From Margaritifera margaritifera (lineage: Eukaryota; Mollusca; Bivalvia; Unionida; Margaritiferidae), in the NCBI GenBank assembly GCA_029931535.1, contig JAQPZY010001579.1, positions 891,001 to 955,000 on the forward strand: a DNA stretch of 64,000 bases. The letters are read 5' to 3'. Each line of letters starts with the position of its first letter. Position 1 is the stretch's first letter. Of this stretch, positions 22,916 to 34,790 are shown piece by piece. The translations under genes and the position numbers were made by a program. The notes below the pieces were generated by a model. The model was not told the origin of the DNA. It worked only from the letters and a program-made list of their open reading frames with translations, and did not search any database.

Positions 22916-24607
22916 ACTTATTTTCAAACTTCAATATCAGTAGTGGTTTGGTAGAAAAGTGAACTCTACTTTGTATAAAACTTCTGGTGCATATGATATA
23001 ATATGGTGACAAATGAAATCATTATAAAAGCTAATGGTTATCATAAATGTCCATTTGTCACAATGAAAATTGTTGAAAATATATCTTTCTCTTCTTCACA
23101 TTACATCATCATTTTATCTGGTCTCACTCTCTGATGCATATATGATGGTACAAAATATTCTGGGTTGCTTTCTTTCCAAGAAGTCTTGTTCTCTGTTGAA
23201 ATATGTCATTGTTGACTTTATTTCAAATTAATAGAGAATAACATAAAGCAGTAAATTAAAAGTGAAAAAGCCAAGGGATCTTTTAAAACAAACTGCCAGC
23301 TGAACTGTAGATTATTGATCCTGAGTTTGTCTCTTTTGGGGTGGGGTGGAGAAACACAAAAGTTATAATCTCCCATAAGAGTTACCTCCCTTTAACATCC
23401 ACCTCACACATTAAGCCACTTTTAGTATATACTCATGCAATTTTCTTACACATGCTACCTTCCTTTCCCAGACATCCCCACTAAAGAGCCAAATTCTTCC
23501 ATCAATCTTAGCTGGGTAATTAGGAAAGGTTGCAGTGTATACAGATATGTATTTGAAAAAGAAATAAACATATCTAAGTGTGCAAGAGAATCCAATTAAA
23601 AAATTGTAATGTGACACATGAATGAACAACTTTTATAAATGAGACCGAAGTATAATATAACAGTAGAACATATATGAAGAAATAGAGATAAACAGTTTTA
23701 TTTCCCTTTAAATATGTATGATTTATTATTTATTAAATATTATGAAGTTAAAAATTAATGAAGATTATAAATAATCTTAGACTTAGAACTTTTTTTTTAT
23801 TTCCCTTTAAATATGTATAATTTATTATTCATTAAATATTATGAATTTAAAAATTAATTAAGATTATAAATAATCTTAGACTTAGAACTTTTAGATATGT
23901 CTGCCAGTATCCAAACGGTGAATTCAATATATATTTTTTTAAAAATATGTTTTATTTCTGAATTCTGAGTTATGTTCCCTTGTACAATTATTGTACAAAG
24001 TTTTCAATTGTCATAATTTATCAAATTAAATTAAAAATAATAAAAAATATTTAAATATAGTTTAATAATATGACAAATAAATAACAAAAAGTAACAACAG
24101 AATGTAATATACATTTTTAAGTTGTATAATACTTTGCATTTATATCATTGTCAGTTTTATGTATCTTTCAATGTCATTTTTCCATGCTATTTATGTATCT
24201 AAGACTAGCTAGAATGTCTCAGAACAATTCAAGCTATGATGTCACCTTGTGTATGTCCTTTTATTTATAACATTAATCTCTTAGAAACCAAATGGATTTA
24301 ATGATGTAAACAATAATTTGAATTCTGTCTGATGAAGCAATAAAGCGAAACCAGTCACAGATTTTACATGTTGGTGCTGCTTATTTTTTAATATTTTTAA
24401 AAAAATATTTATCTACCAGTAAGTATAATGGAATACTAGATGTACACATTGCAAGCATGAAGAAGGTTGAAAAACAGCATTCTTGAGCAGATTCAATATT
24501 AATATAATATTTGCTCAATATTTTAATGATTTAATCAGAAGATACAGAATGTTCTGTGTATTCTTATTTCTCAAACAAATTCACTGATTAAATCGTCTCT
24601 ACTGTAC
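22916..24607. other. ORC2 intron, AT-rich; contains a ~97-bp tandem duplication
   Basis: At about 23695-23788 and 23795-23890 the phrase atttccctttaaatatgta, ttaaatattatgaa.ttaaa, aagattataaataatcttag, acttagaactt occurs twice in direct order. No conserved coding sequence apart from the flanking ORC2 exons. Confidence 0.7.
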
Positions 24608-24841
24608 CTAAGTAAGCAGAATTGTCCTTGTTCTCCAGCTGGTACTTGGCAAGGAGGAGGAAAATTCCCCGAGCATTTGGTGTCAGGCTCTTCATCACAT
24701 GGGTTAGTGAGCTGAGAGCCAATGCTCCTGACTGTTGCACCAAAATGGAGTTTTCATATGATGTCTCCTCAGTGTAAGAAGAAAAGGTGGTGACATTGAA
24801 CCAAAGCCAGTTAAAATGGCTACATTTTGTCTGATCCCAAA
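24608..24841 (-). CDS. ORC2: ORC2 exon: AAA+ lid to winged-helix linker
   Basis: 234 bp, 2+77+1 bases. Acceptor tttatttcattacag before 24841, donor gtacag after 24608. Encodes [51 protein letters not shown] and [17 protein letters not shown], all characteristic of ORC2. Split Val and Gly codons at the borders match the neighbours. The region closes the AAA+-like fold and leads into the winged helix. Confidence 0.98.
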
Positions 24842-25234
24842 CTGTAATGAAATAAAAATTATTGTCTAAAAAGAACATGTACAGAACACAGTTGTTTGCA
24901 TAAATTGGCTACGGCAAGGTCACATCATTTTTTTTTTTATCATGCATACCTTTCCTTCTATTAAAACCATGTCATCTATTAATCCCATTGCTTTATTTTT
25001 TTCTCAACAGTTCATCACAACATCAAACTAGCTGGTTAAATCATTATAGCATTTAGGCACTTTAATGATAAAACTCTATAGCCTAATGAATGAACAGAAT
25101 TTTGGCATGCATCATCTTTGCAGAAAAAACTGACTCTAAAATCAATGCCTTGAACCATAGCCTTATTTTCGTGAAATATTCGCAAGAAACTATGGTGAAA
25201 TCATTGCAGTATACAGCTCTGCTTTCCGTTTAAG
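24842..25234. other. ORC2 intron, no further feature seen
   Basis: AT-rich intron sequence directly upstream of the acceptor at 24842; includes a T-rich run near 24930. Confidence 0.6.
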
Positions 25235-25845
25235 AAGGCAAGACAGGAACCCTGGATATATCAGTACTATACAAGCCAGGAAAACTGGATATATCAGTAT
25301 ACAAGACAGGAAACCTGGATATATCAGTATACAAGACAGGAAACCTGGATACATCAGTATACAAGACAGGAAAAATGGATATATCAGTATACAAGACAGG
25401 AAACCTGGATATATCAGTATACAAGATAGGAAACCTGGATATATCAGTATACAAGACAGGAAACCTGGATATATCAGTATTATACAAGACAGGAAACCTG
25501 GATATATCAGTATTACACAAGCCAGGAAAACTGGATATATCAGTATACAAGACAGGAAACCTGGATATATCAGTATACAAGACAGAAAACCTGGATATAT
25601 TAGTACACAAGACAGGAAACCTGGATGTATTAGTACACAAGACAGGAAACCTTGATGTATTAGTAGACAAAACAGGAAAACTGGATGTATTAGTAGACAA
25701 GACTGGAAACCTGGATGTATTAGTAGACAAGACTGGAAACCTGGATGTATTAATAGACAAAACAGGAAAACTGGATGTATTAGTAGACAAGACAGGAAAA
25801 CTGGATGTATTAGTACACAAGACAGGAAATCTGGCTATGTAAGTA
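25235..25845. repeat. 30-bp minisatellite, about 20 copies
   Basis: Unit gatatatcagtatacaagac plus aggaaacctg, drifting to gatgtattagtagacaagac in the right half. Since 30 is a multiple of three and the unit has no stop in one frame on each strand, both strands carry long repeated-peptide ORFs (LDISVYKTGN on plus, FPVLYTDISR on minus). Lies in an ORC2 intron; no evidence of translation. Confidence 0.95.
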
Positions 25846-26829
25846 TACAAACTTGAGGTACATAGTAATAGAAAATATAAGTTTGAGTTGAACATGGCAA
25901 CATAAGTGGAGGATACAAGAATAACAAAATATTGACATTGCCAATATCACTACTGGAATGTGTCACCTATGTCTTGCCATATACAGGCAAGTCAAAAATC
26001 ATAATTTGTATATTTTTTAGAGGAGGTTATCCACATGCTATTTCTGCAGGGTTGCAGTTAGACCAAATTAGGGATGAGCAAAATGTGAATAGAAACTTAC
26101 TTTTTTTATCTGACCCTAACTTGTCTAATTCACAACCAAATTCCACCCAGCCCTCCCTTTTACCATATGATTTAAACTTATTGGTGTTTTGAAACTTTAC
26201 TCTAAAATGTCAGGAAAGCATATGAATATGGCATTTATGACACTGTATCTTAAATATGTAACTGGTATGGCTTCAGGTTTCTTCTTGAGACATTTTGAAG
26301 AAAGAAGACAAATAACTTGAGCTTTTAACAATGGGTGCATCACATAGGGCACATTGTCACAACAAGTTGCACTGTTGTACCTTAAAGAGAGAAACCTGTG
26401 TGGGGAAACCAGAGTAAGGACATGATGGGCATTTGGTGGCCATAACTCCTCTACATAATGACAGAATGCATGAAATACAACTCATTCAAGAATTCGTCAA
26501 TACAAGCAACAGCCCATGCAAAGACATGAAACTGACCAACAAAGGCCAAAACTCTATAGAAAACATTTAAAAATTCTTCTATTGAAATTTATGCATCTTG
26601 TATTCTAACATTTATTTTTTCAATCTGGTTTGCATATTTTGCATAGGGAAGAACTCTGTGTAACCCCAAAACTGTGATTCTAAATAGACAATATCATGGG
26701 TTACTTCCCTTGCTTTCCTTTAGCAAGAGACAAATATGTTCAAAGATGGAAAAAGGTAAAAAAATAATTATATAACATGCAAATTGATAACTATTTCTAA
26801 CTGAGCTGAATTTCATTATTATGCACAGA
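25846..26829. other. ORC2 intron with dispersed repeat fragments
   Basis: The part at about 26340-26570 (ggccataactcctctaca, aatacaactcattcaagaat, catcaa..caagcaacagccca) resembles 42540-42720, so a diverged dispersed repeat is present. The 86-codon plus-strand frame at 25932 resembles nothing known to me. Confidence 0.5.
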
Positions 26830-27437
26830 TCTTGCTCATAATAAAACTCGTTGGATATCTTGATGATATAAGCCTATTTACAAAGTTTGATCAAAATCAT
26901 ATCAGAAATAGTCACTATAGTGTTGACAAGCTCAGTAATTCAGATGCAAGATCACCTCATCAGTATTTGTTGACCATGAACATAATTGTACCCATCTAAG
27001 ATCTTGATGAAGAAAGTCTATTTACCAAGTTTGCTAAAAATTAGATCAGAAATACAGACTCTAGACTGGTAACATGTTAGCCAAACAGATTCAAGATCAC
27101 CTCATTATTATGTGTGGATCTTGCTCATTACTGAGATTGTTAAAGATCTTGATCGTATCAGCATGTATTCCAAGTTTGATTAAAATCCAATCAGAAATAT
27201 GGCCTTCAGAGTGGTAACAACTCAGTGAATCAGATACTAGATCATGTCATTAATATGCAGAGATTTCAATGATGTTCGAACTCATCTGATATATTGACAA
27301 TATAAACCTACATTCCAAGTTTGATCAAAATTGGATTAAAAACACGATCTTCAGAGTGGTGTTGATATATGGACAAAAGATGAAGAACAACCAGACCATA
27401 AGCTCAATTGGAGTTACGGCCAGGTGAGCTAAAAATG
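26830..27437. repeat. Dispersed element with ~145-bp tandem units and Helitron-like 3' hairpin (family C, copy 1)
   Basis: Four units share gatcttgatgatata, ccaagtttgatcaaaat, atcagaaata.g.ct..agagtg, agattcaagatcacctcatt, atgtgtggatcttgctcat. It ends with a stem of about 10 bp (gctcaattgg ... ccaggtgagc, 27402-27429) followed by taaaaat. Families with tandem cores and a terminal hairpin before CTAA are typical of non-autonomous Helitron/Helentron elements in molluscs. Confidence 0.65.
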
Positions 27438-28170
27438 GACTACATGAGACTAAAACCATAAAAGACACATGCAAGTCTATGAGACAATGTTCATACCAAA
27501 CTGCATCAGAATATGTTGAGTGGTTTTTGAGCTGTGTAAGTTACAAGCAACATCTTGTGTGAAAATATTAAGCTTAATTTTCAAGGGCGATAATTCTATC
27601 CAAAATGGAGCTAACATGACAAATTCAATTCAAATTCAATTCAAGGCACATCTGAGTCTATGGGACAATGTATGCATCAAACTGCATCAAAATACGTTCA
27701 GTGATTCTTGAGCTGTGCCAGTTACAAGCAACATCCCATGTAAAGCTATAAATTTAATTGTCAAGGACAACAACTTTATCCAAAATGGAATTGATATGAC
27801 AAAATTCATAAATGAGCATATGTTCATACCAGAAAATATTGAATGGTTCTTCAGCTATGCCAGTTACAAGCAACATCTCATGTGAGAATATGAATTTAAC
27901 TGTCAAAGGACATAACTCCATCCCAAATCGAGTTGATGAGATAAAACATAAAAGGCACATCCGAGTCAATAAGACAATGCACATACCAAATTACATAGGA
28001 AAATTTTGAAGGGTTCCTAAGCTATGCTGGTTACAAGGATCGGACCTGAAAAGACAAAACCTTTAAAAGGCATACCTACACACAATAATTCACCTATCAA
28101 ACTGGATTAATTTATGTGCAAAGGTTGCAGAGCTTTGGTGATTACAAGATGTGTGAATGGAATGATAGTT
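27438..28170. repeat. ~160-bp tandem repeat, about four units
   Basis: Units share gagacaatgttcataccaaa, ctgcatcaaaatatgttgag, ttcttgagctgtgccagtta, caagcaacatc.catgt, aatttaattgtcaaggac, aactctatccaaaatgga. A related set is at 42640-42890. Non-coding. Confidence 0.75.
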
Positions 28171-28626
28171 GAACAGAGACAGATAGATGGAAAAGGTAAT
28201 TACTAAAGGGCTCTTGCATCTCAATGCAATGAATACAGTAGTAAAAGCTTTTGAAATACACTAAACCACAGGGATCTCACAGGGATAGGCTGGTATCAAT
28301 CTGCACGAAAAGTACAACATATACAAGTACACTGAATTTATTTCTGAATGGGCCAACTATATAACCAATTTAAATAAATCATTTGTTTTGTTCCATGAGC
28401 AAGATTAGAAGACACTCCACCCATAAAATGTTCTTCATTGCCCCTTAATTGGTTTAATGGCACATTGTTTGTCTTAATTTTGCATTGCTTTATAAAGTAA
28501 AGTGGGTCACTGGACAAACACAAGGCAGAGCAGCTTGGATCGGCTGCCTCAGTGTATCATTGAGAAAGGCAATACAACAATTATACAGGACTGTCAGCAG
28601 CCAAATTACTGACAAAACTAGTTTCA
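28171..28626. other. ORC2 intron, no feature seen
   Basis: No recognised repeat or coding sequence. Confidence 0.5.
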
Positions 28627-28926
28627 ATGAAAGGACAGTACCTGAATGTGATTAATTTGATAGAAATTTCACAGGTACTTTCAGTGTTATGTGTGGAGTG
28701 TGAGCACGGATTTTTGCACCAGAATTTGATGAAAACAAAGCTGTGGCGCAGTTTGAGTGTTGACAATCGAGATGAACTTATGAGAATAAATCTTGTTGGT
28801 GTCGATATAAAAGACTTTGATCCGATGCCAACAGTCAGAAAGTGGAAGGGAAATTTAAACAAGAAACATACATTTGTATCAACAAAACAAAGAGAATGCT
28901 TTTGCCAAACTGATGAAACTCAGTGA
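28627..28926 (+). pseudogene. hAT transposase C-terminal dimerisation-domain remnant
   Basis: Opposite to ORC2. The frame contains CVECEHGFLHQNLMKTKLW, RSLSVDNRDELMRINLVG and VDIKDFDPMPTVRKW, matching the hAT C-terminal dimerisation region (usual form (S)AECERGFS..N.IKT..R..L....L..LM.I...G). Only this last exon-sized part remains, about 100 codons, with no upstream transposase core in the preceding kilobase. Frame is open through the end. Confidence 0.8.
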
Positions 28927-29159
28927 GTGGATTACCATAGTACAAATGTAACAACGTTATGATTGGTGATAGGAATACTGTGTAAATATTTCTTGCAAAA
29001 AAAAAAAAAAAAACCAAAAAAAACAAACTTGCAGGTAAATCTGTAGCAAATCATAGGGATAAACTTACAGTTTCCTGCTACCACTTGATGAGACCTATGG
29101 ACGGGTTGAAACATTTAAATATGAATACATATTACAAATAGCAGAGTCCTGTATGTCTA

Positions 29160-29625
29160 TTAAGTCTGTCAAAGTGTCCAGTTGCACTCTGGATTTGTCC
29201 AATATTCAAAGACCTTTATGCCAGGATGCTTTCTGTCAGAATTGGTAAAATACTGTTTTGGAAATAAAGAAAAATGTAATTGTTCAACTTTTAGTAATGG
29301 CAGAGCAGCATCATTTGTACAAAGTTCAAAGGCCTTAAAGCTAAGATGCTTTTGTCAAATTTGGTCATATTTTGTTGAGTGGTTTTTGAGAAGAAGTCAT
29401 TTAGAGGTTTTTCTAATTTCTGTAACAGCAGCCATATTTAATTGTGGGCCTGCATCATTTATACAAAATTTAAAATTCTTTAAGCTAAGATGCTGTTTTT
29501 TTGGTCCAATAGAGTCCAATTTTCCTCAACATTTTTTTGTAGTTTTAGTAATTGTGGTCATATCTGATGGCAGATTGGCATCAATTGGAAACAAGAGGAA
29601 CAAGTGGGCCTGAGATTGCTCACCT
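29160..29625. repeat. Dispersed ~130-bp units (family D: atgcca.gatgctttctgtcaaattt)
   Basis: Three units share aaagacctttatgccaggat, gctttctgtcaaatttggt, ttttgttgagtggtttttgagaa, gaagtcatttagaggttttt, agcagccatatttgatgg. The same family recurs at 34195-34680, 42950-43920, 45560-45790 and, inverted, at 46430-46730. It ends near the phrase aacaagaggaacaagtgggcc (29590), which resembles 45478. Confidence 0.75.
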
Positions 29626-29786
29626 GGTAATTGACATGAAACTGAAGCTTGAAACTGTAGCAGGGAAAGATGAGCTTTGAGTACATAGTTGCTACATTGT
29701 TTAATAATGTTGGTTTTGTTTATATTCTTTCCTAGACCATATATATAGGATCACTTTCACAGCATAAAAAGGACAAGTCATTTATA

Positions 29787-31402
29787 CAGTAAAACCTGTC
29801 TTGAGAGACCGCCCCTTCTGCCAACAAAAAGCGGTCTCTCAAGACAGGTGGTCTCTCATAACAAAAACACCAATTTCCATGGTCGAAATTCAGCACTGTT
29901 TAAGAAGGAAAAATAAAAACAATCACATACATTTATTGTATTCTTTGTTCATAGTTCTTGTTAAAATATTGCATGCATTTATCTGAAAATAATTTTATAT
30001 TGCAATAAAGTTATACATCTATCATTTAAAATGAATCACATTTATATTTGAAGATTACATGTACATGTATTAGTACTAGCATATGAATTCATTTTTAATT
30101 GACTCCTTGACTTTTATAACACCCTAAATTTTAGCTTTACTGATGTTTCAACTGGCTGCTATGTTGCAAACGGTCTCCCCTTTTTCACTTCTTTCAATTA
30201 CATTAATTCTTTCCTCCAGTGTTAGAATTTGTCTCTTTTTCGTTGGAGGTTCTGCCATTGTTATTAAGGTGCTAGGTGTTAATGTTATAGGGGATCAGTT
30301 GTAATAATGACTGTAACGGTTTTGATCAGGCTTTTGGGAAATATAGAATACATATACAATATATATGTACCAATGAATGAAATAAAAAGACATAATAAAC
30401 TCATCCAGAAGCAGAATAAATTTATTTTGAGACAAAAGTCAAAGGCTTAATTCACAGACGACACATAGAGATTAACTCTATAAACAAAGGGTGTAACCGG
30501 CTGCACTAAGGTGAACAGATCACGCTTGGTGTGTGGTCTATAATCATTGTAACATAAAAAAAACAAAAAAAAACCCAACAACAAACAACACAAGCCTTTC
30601 ACAATGACAATCTAATCCGGAAACGATTCTCACCTACTGGTATTTAAGACAAAGACCTCATTCACCCAAAAGACAAACAATGTATTCGACCGCTATATTG
30701 ACTTTGGCACTACTTGGCAGTTAGCGGCATGTACATTAGTCTGGTTTACAGCTTATAACAAAGAATGCCTACATGCATGACCTGAAAAATTTAGGAAACC
30801 GGTAGCCAGCCTAATTTTTATATATTTTTTTATAACAGTCTACTTTTGAAGTGGTCATTGTTACAAAGGATTAAATAAATGTCAGTGGTGTTTGTCTCAG
30901 TTCTCGCGATAGGGTCGTTCATAACAGTATTATTTTAGAACAAGTTGCCATTCGAAACTTCGCGGGATATACTACAGATCATACTTTAATCTCGCAGAAA
31001 TAGCCTAGGTATTTCCGAATGACTAATCTGCATATACTGTAGTCTGGCTTACAACCTATAACATATAACACTATATGCATGACCTGTAAAATTTAAGAAA
31101 CCGGTAGCCAGCCTAATTTTTTTTTTTTAAAGTTATAGGTTTTTGATTTTGTTTACAACAGTCTTTACTTTTTAAGCGGTCATGGTTACAAAGGGTTAAA
31201 TAAAGGTCAGTTGTGTTTATCTCTATTTTTGTGATGCGGTCGTTCATAGCAGTGTCAAAATGCATATTTTGCCAAGAAATCGTGGTCGTTGGTCACGTTC
31301 TGCACGTGGTAGCTCACGACAGTGCAGTTATATAATAACATTGATCCGTGCATTACGTTTGTGGTCGCTCATAGCAGTGGTCGCTCATGACAGGTTTTAC
31401 TG
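29787..31402 (-). mobile_element. Tigger/pogo-like DNA transposon, internally deleted (copy 2, subfamily with aaaacctgtcttgagag ends)
   Basis: Starts cagtaaaacctgtc and ends gacaggttttactg with TA on both sides (29785-29786, 31403-31404). Inside the ends, ggtctctcaagacaggtggt phrases and their reversed forms near 31350-31395 extend the inverted repeats. Total 1,616 bp. A transposase N-terminal remnant lies on the minus strand at 30130-30258. An internal region near 30720-30830 recurs near 31030-31150 (gtctggtttacagcttataac / gtctggcttacaacctataa), a tandem duplication. Confidence 0.88.
30130..30258 (-). pseudogene. Tigger-type transposase N-terminus (CENP-B-like HTH), truncated
   Basis: Starts at ATG 30258: MAEPPTKKRQILTLEERINV, IERSEKGETVCNIAAS, then a stop. 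This is the first helix-turn-helix of CENP-B/Tigger/pogo transposases, which binds the terminal repeats. The rest of the DNA-binding domain and the DDE nuclease are missing. Confidence 0.82.
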
Positions 31403-31630
31403 TACAACCAACATTGTCCCCTGAATCTCTCCACCCTCTGGGGTCTAGGTCCTGATACAATACTTACATATTGTTTATAGCCCCACCCTTATAGTATATA
31501 CACTTACTTGCCATTACAAGGGGAGTTAATCTGTGCAGTCAAGATGAATTCATAGGTCCATCTGACCCCTACGGGGCCCATCCCTGGAGTCATAACTGAG
31601 ATACCATTGAGATCCCCACCCATGGGAGCT

Positions 31631-31695
31631 GCAGTGACACAGTGGTTGAGGCTTTGGACTCATGACCAGAAGCTTAGAGGTTTGAATCCCATCAT
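31631..31695 (+). repeat. tRNA-like SINE head fragment
   Basis: An A-box-like tggttgaggc (from 31643) and a B-box-like ggtttgaatcc (31679-31689) are spaced about 30 bases apart, as in internal RNA polymerase III promoters of tRNA-derived SINEs. No cloverleaf with paired acceptor stem, so not a tRNA gene. Confidence 0.5.
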
Positions 31696-31908
31696 CTCAT
31701 CAGCCTGCATCCTCATTAATATGTGTGGATGTTGCTCATAATCAAGCTCATTCGAGATCCTGATGATATAAGCTTACATACCAAATCTGATTAGAAAAAT
31801 GGCATCTTGACTTTTCAAAAGATCAACCAATCTGATTCAAGATCACCTGATTAATATTCATGGATGTAATTGCATTCATCCTAGATCCTAATGATATAAT
31901 CTTACATA

Positions 31909-33961
31909 CTGTATTTTGGTGTGTATAACATGCACTGATGTATAATGTGCACCCCAATTACCAACCCAGAATGTGGGGAAAAACATAGTTCTGCCACATA
32001 ATGCGCATGTGATATAATACATATTAAAATCTTGATAATTTCGAATTGTGTAAAAGAAAGAATGAAAAAGTGGCAAACTTTAAAGTATATCTTTCCGATT
32101 TTATGGTTGACCCTTAAAAGGGGTGTTTTAAAGCTCGCCTTGTTGATGGAGTTCAGTCTATTGCATCAAATCCCTAAAATTCCTCTTTTCGTTGTCATCA
32201 CTCTTGAAAAGTTGCTGTATGTCCTCGTCTGTCATCGTTCCTGGCATTTCAAGGTCAAACACAAGATACTATGTGAAAGTTCAGGTCCAGTATTTACACT
32301 TACTTAGACTATCATGACACTTCTAATATATATCTCAGTGCCCTAGATAGAATTTACCAAGACAATACTTTGTAATTATGTTTTGCATATCAAAACTGTA
32401 GCTGGCACTGATTACCTTTAAAAACACCACAATTCAATTAAATATTGATCGCTCTATTGTAACAAAGAAGAATCAACTAATGTGGTTTAAGATGAGATAT
32501 AAAACAAAGACCCAAGCTTATTTTCCTAAGAAAAGTAAATAGATTGCAAATTTACCTAGACAAAGCATTGTAACTATGATGAGCACATCAAAGCTTAGCT
32601 GGCACTGATTACCATGAAAAAACCACAGTCAATGCAGCACTGATCACTGTATAGTCACAAAGATATAACAAGCCACAAAGATATAACAAACACTATGATT
32701 TAAGATGAGAAATAAAACAAAGAACCAAGTTTATTTTCCAAATAAAAGTAAATAAATTACAAATTTACCTAGACAAAGCATTGTAACTATGTTTAGCACA
32801 TCAAAGCTTAGCCAGCACGAATTACTGTGAGACCACAAAGAGTAAATGAAGCATTGATCACTGTATAGTCTCAAAGATATATCAAATACTATGATTTAAG
32901 ATGAGAAAAAAACAAAGTTTATTTTCCAAAGAAAAAAAGAATGTTTTCTGACTTCATACATTAATTGATTATTTTGTTTCATGATGTGTCAGTGATACCG
33001 TAACAGACTAACCGTAGTCATGAAAAAGATGTCTCCTAAATGTGCCTCTGATGAGAACATTAACACTGCTTCAATTCTAAATATTATATTTCAATTCAAA
33101 CAAGAATAACAAGAATAAATGATGAAAAAATTAATTAGATCCAGAGTTATTGAATACTGAACATTTACAGGTATGGTAATCATATATTTTGTTCCACTGA
33201 TAACCTTGAAAAAACCACGACAAGTCAGTGACCCATTGATCACTGTAGAGTCACAAAGAAATATAAAATACTATCATTGAAGATGAGAAATAAAACTAAG
33301 AACCAAGTTTATTTTCCAAAGAAAAACAAATTTTCCGACTTCATACATTAATTATTTTGTTTTGCAATGTGTCAGTGTTACCATAACAGACAAACCGTAG
33401 TCGCAAAAAAATATGTCCCCTAAAGGTGCCTCTGATGAGAACATTAACACTGCTTGAATTCTAAATATTATATTTCAATTCAACCAAGAACAAATGAAGA
33501 AAAATGTATTAGATCCACAGTTTATGGTACAGGTACGGTAATCATCATATTTGTTCTGCTGCAATGTGGTACTTTGCACAGCTTTAAAACAAAAAGTTTC
33601 CAATCGTTATGTACATGTACTTCCGGTCGAGGCACAGAACAAAATGCTACACAGTAATGTGAAATGAAACGAGTTCATTAACATAAGCAATCAAAGAACA
33701 AGACTATCTTGGTTTGTAAGCATTATTTATTTCTTTATTAAGGCTAGTACCAGTAAACAATTTAGTTACAATGCAACGTGCAACAGATTTAATATTTCAC
33801 AAGGAGTGAATGTGACCCCTGTAAGCAGTAGTGCCTTCATCCTTTTTTCAGATCGACCTGGAAAAAAACTTTTTTTAAAAAGTTATTCTATAAAATCCGC
33901 ACACCCGACTGAAAATAAGAAAATTAGGTGAAAAAAGTGTGTTATACACAGCTAAATAAAG
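31909..33961. mobile_element. TA-flanked inverted-repeat DNA transposon (non-autonomous, mariner/pogo-like)
   Basis: The left end ctgtattttggtgtgtataa and the reverse complement of the right end ctttatttagctgtgtataa match at about 16 of 20 positions, and both abut TA (31907-31908 and 33962-33963). The uninterrupted host repeat reads gcttacataccaaatctgat at 31769 and 34090, so the original site was ...cttacaTAccaaa... and TA was duplicated. No transposase was recognised. Much of the inside is tandem repeats (32340-33490). Confidence 0.8.
32340..33490. repeat. Internal ~215-bp and ~390-bp repeats of the TA-flanked element
   Basis: acctagacaaagcattgtaa, agcacatcaaagcttagc, ggcactgattacc, gatcactgtatagtcacaaa and caagtttattttccaa recur at about 32350, 32555 and 32770, with a partial at 33200. 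A second block (acttcatacattaatt, gtgcctctgatgagaacatt, ttctaaatattatatttcaa) occurs at about 32950-33110 and 33340-33485. Confidence 0.8.
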
Positions 33962-34194
33962 TACCAAAATCTGATCAGAAATGTGGCCTCTATAATGTTC
34001 AGAAGCTCAGCTATCAGATGCATGATCACCTCATTGGTACGTGTAGGTTTCACTCATAATCAAACTAATCTGAAGTCTTGTTGATGTAAGCTTACATACC
34101 AAATCTGATCGACATCCAATCAGAAATGGACAATGGACACTGGGCCATACCACAAGCTCACTTGAACCTTCAGTCAGGTGAGCTAAAAATTAAA

Positions 34195-34790
34195 GCCCTT
34201 CTTGCAATGTAGCTTTCTGCTGAATTTGGTCACATTCAATTGAGTGGTTTTTGAGAAGTCTATTCAAGGTTGGTTTTTCTTAGTGATGGAGCTATATATT
34301 TGACGGCAGATCATCATTTGTAGATACCATAAAGACCTTGCTTTTGGTCAAATTTTGTCATTCTTCCGAGGGATCTTGGAAAACAAATCGTTGAAAGGTT
34401 TGTCTTTTTCCAGTAATGGTAGCCATATTCAATGCCAGATTTGCATCATATGAACAAATCAGAAATATCTTTATGCAAGGATGCTTTCTGTCAAATTTAA
34501 TCCAAGTCTGTTGAGCATTTTTTGAAAAGTTGTTCTTTAAAGGTTTTTCTATTTTTATCAATGATAGCCATACTGGATGATGTATCAGCATCAACTGAAC
34601 AAATTTTTAAGGCCTTGAAGCCAGATTGGTCCCTACAAAATCATATGCAATTTGGTCAGGCATTTTTTGAGACATTGTAAATAGCAATTATGAATGGACA
34701 ACACACAATGGATGACAAACATAGCACAAGAGATGAAGGACCAATATCATAAGCTCTATTGGTCTTATGGACAGCATAAAGAATAGATAT
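34195..34790. repeat. Family D dispersed units
   Basis: Three units with tttctgctgaatttggtcac, ttgagtggtttttgagaa, ggtttttct, agccatattcaatg and ggatgctttctgtcaaattt. Ends near ataagctctattggtcttat (34747-34766), a decayed form of the terminal hairpin seen in families A and C. Confidence 0.7.

Larger units (their letters stand above)
31696..34190. repeat. Family C element, copy 2, interrupted by a TA-flanked transposon
   Basis: Tandem units as at 26830 (atatgtgtggatgttgctca, gatgatataagcttacatac, caaatctgat) run 31696-31908, are cut by the insertion 31909-33961, and resume at 33962 (accaaaatctgatcagaaat). The 3' end is a 10-bp stem gctcacttga...tcaggtgagc (34156-34183) followed by taaaaat. 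Confidence 0.78.

Noticed and set aside
25230..25895. A 221-codon minus-strand and 155-codon plus-strand repeat protein
   Set aside because: Same reason: 30-bp minisatellite.
31631..31695. tRNA gene
   Set aside because: A and B boxes only; no paired acceptor stem or anticodon stem.
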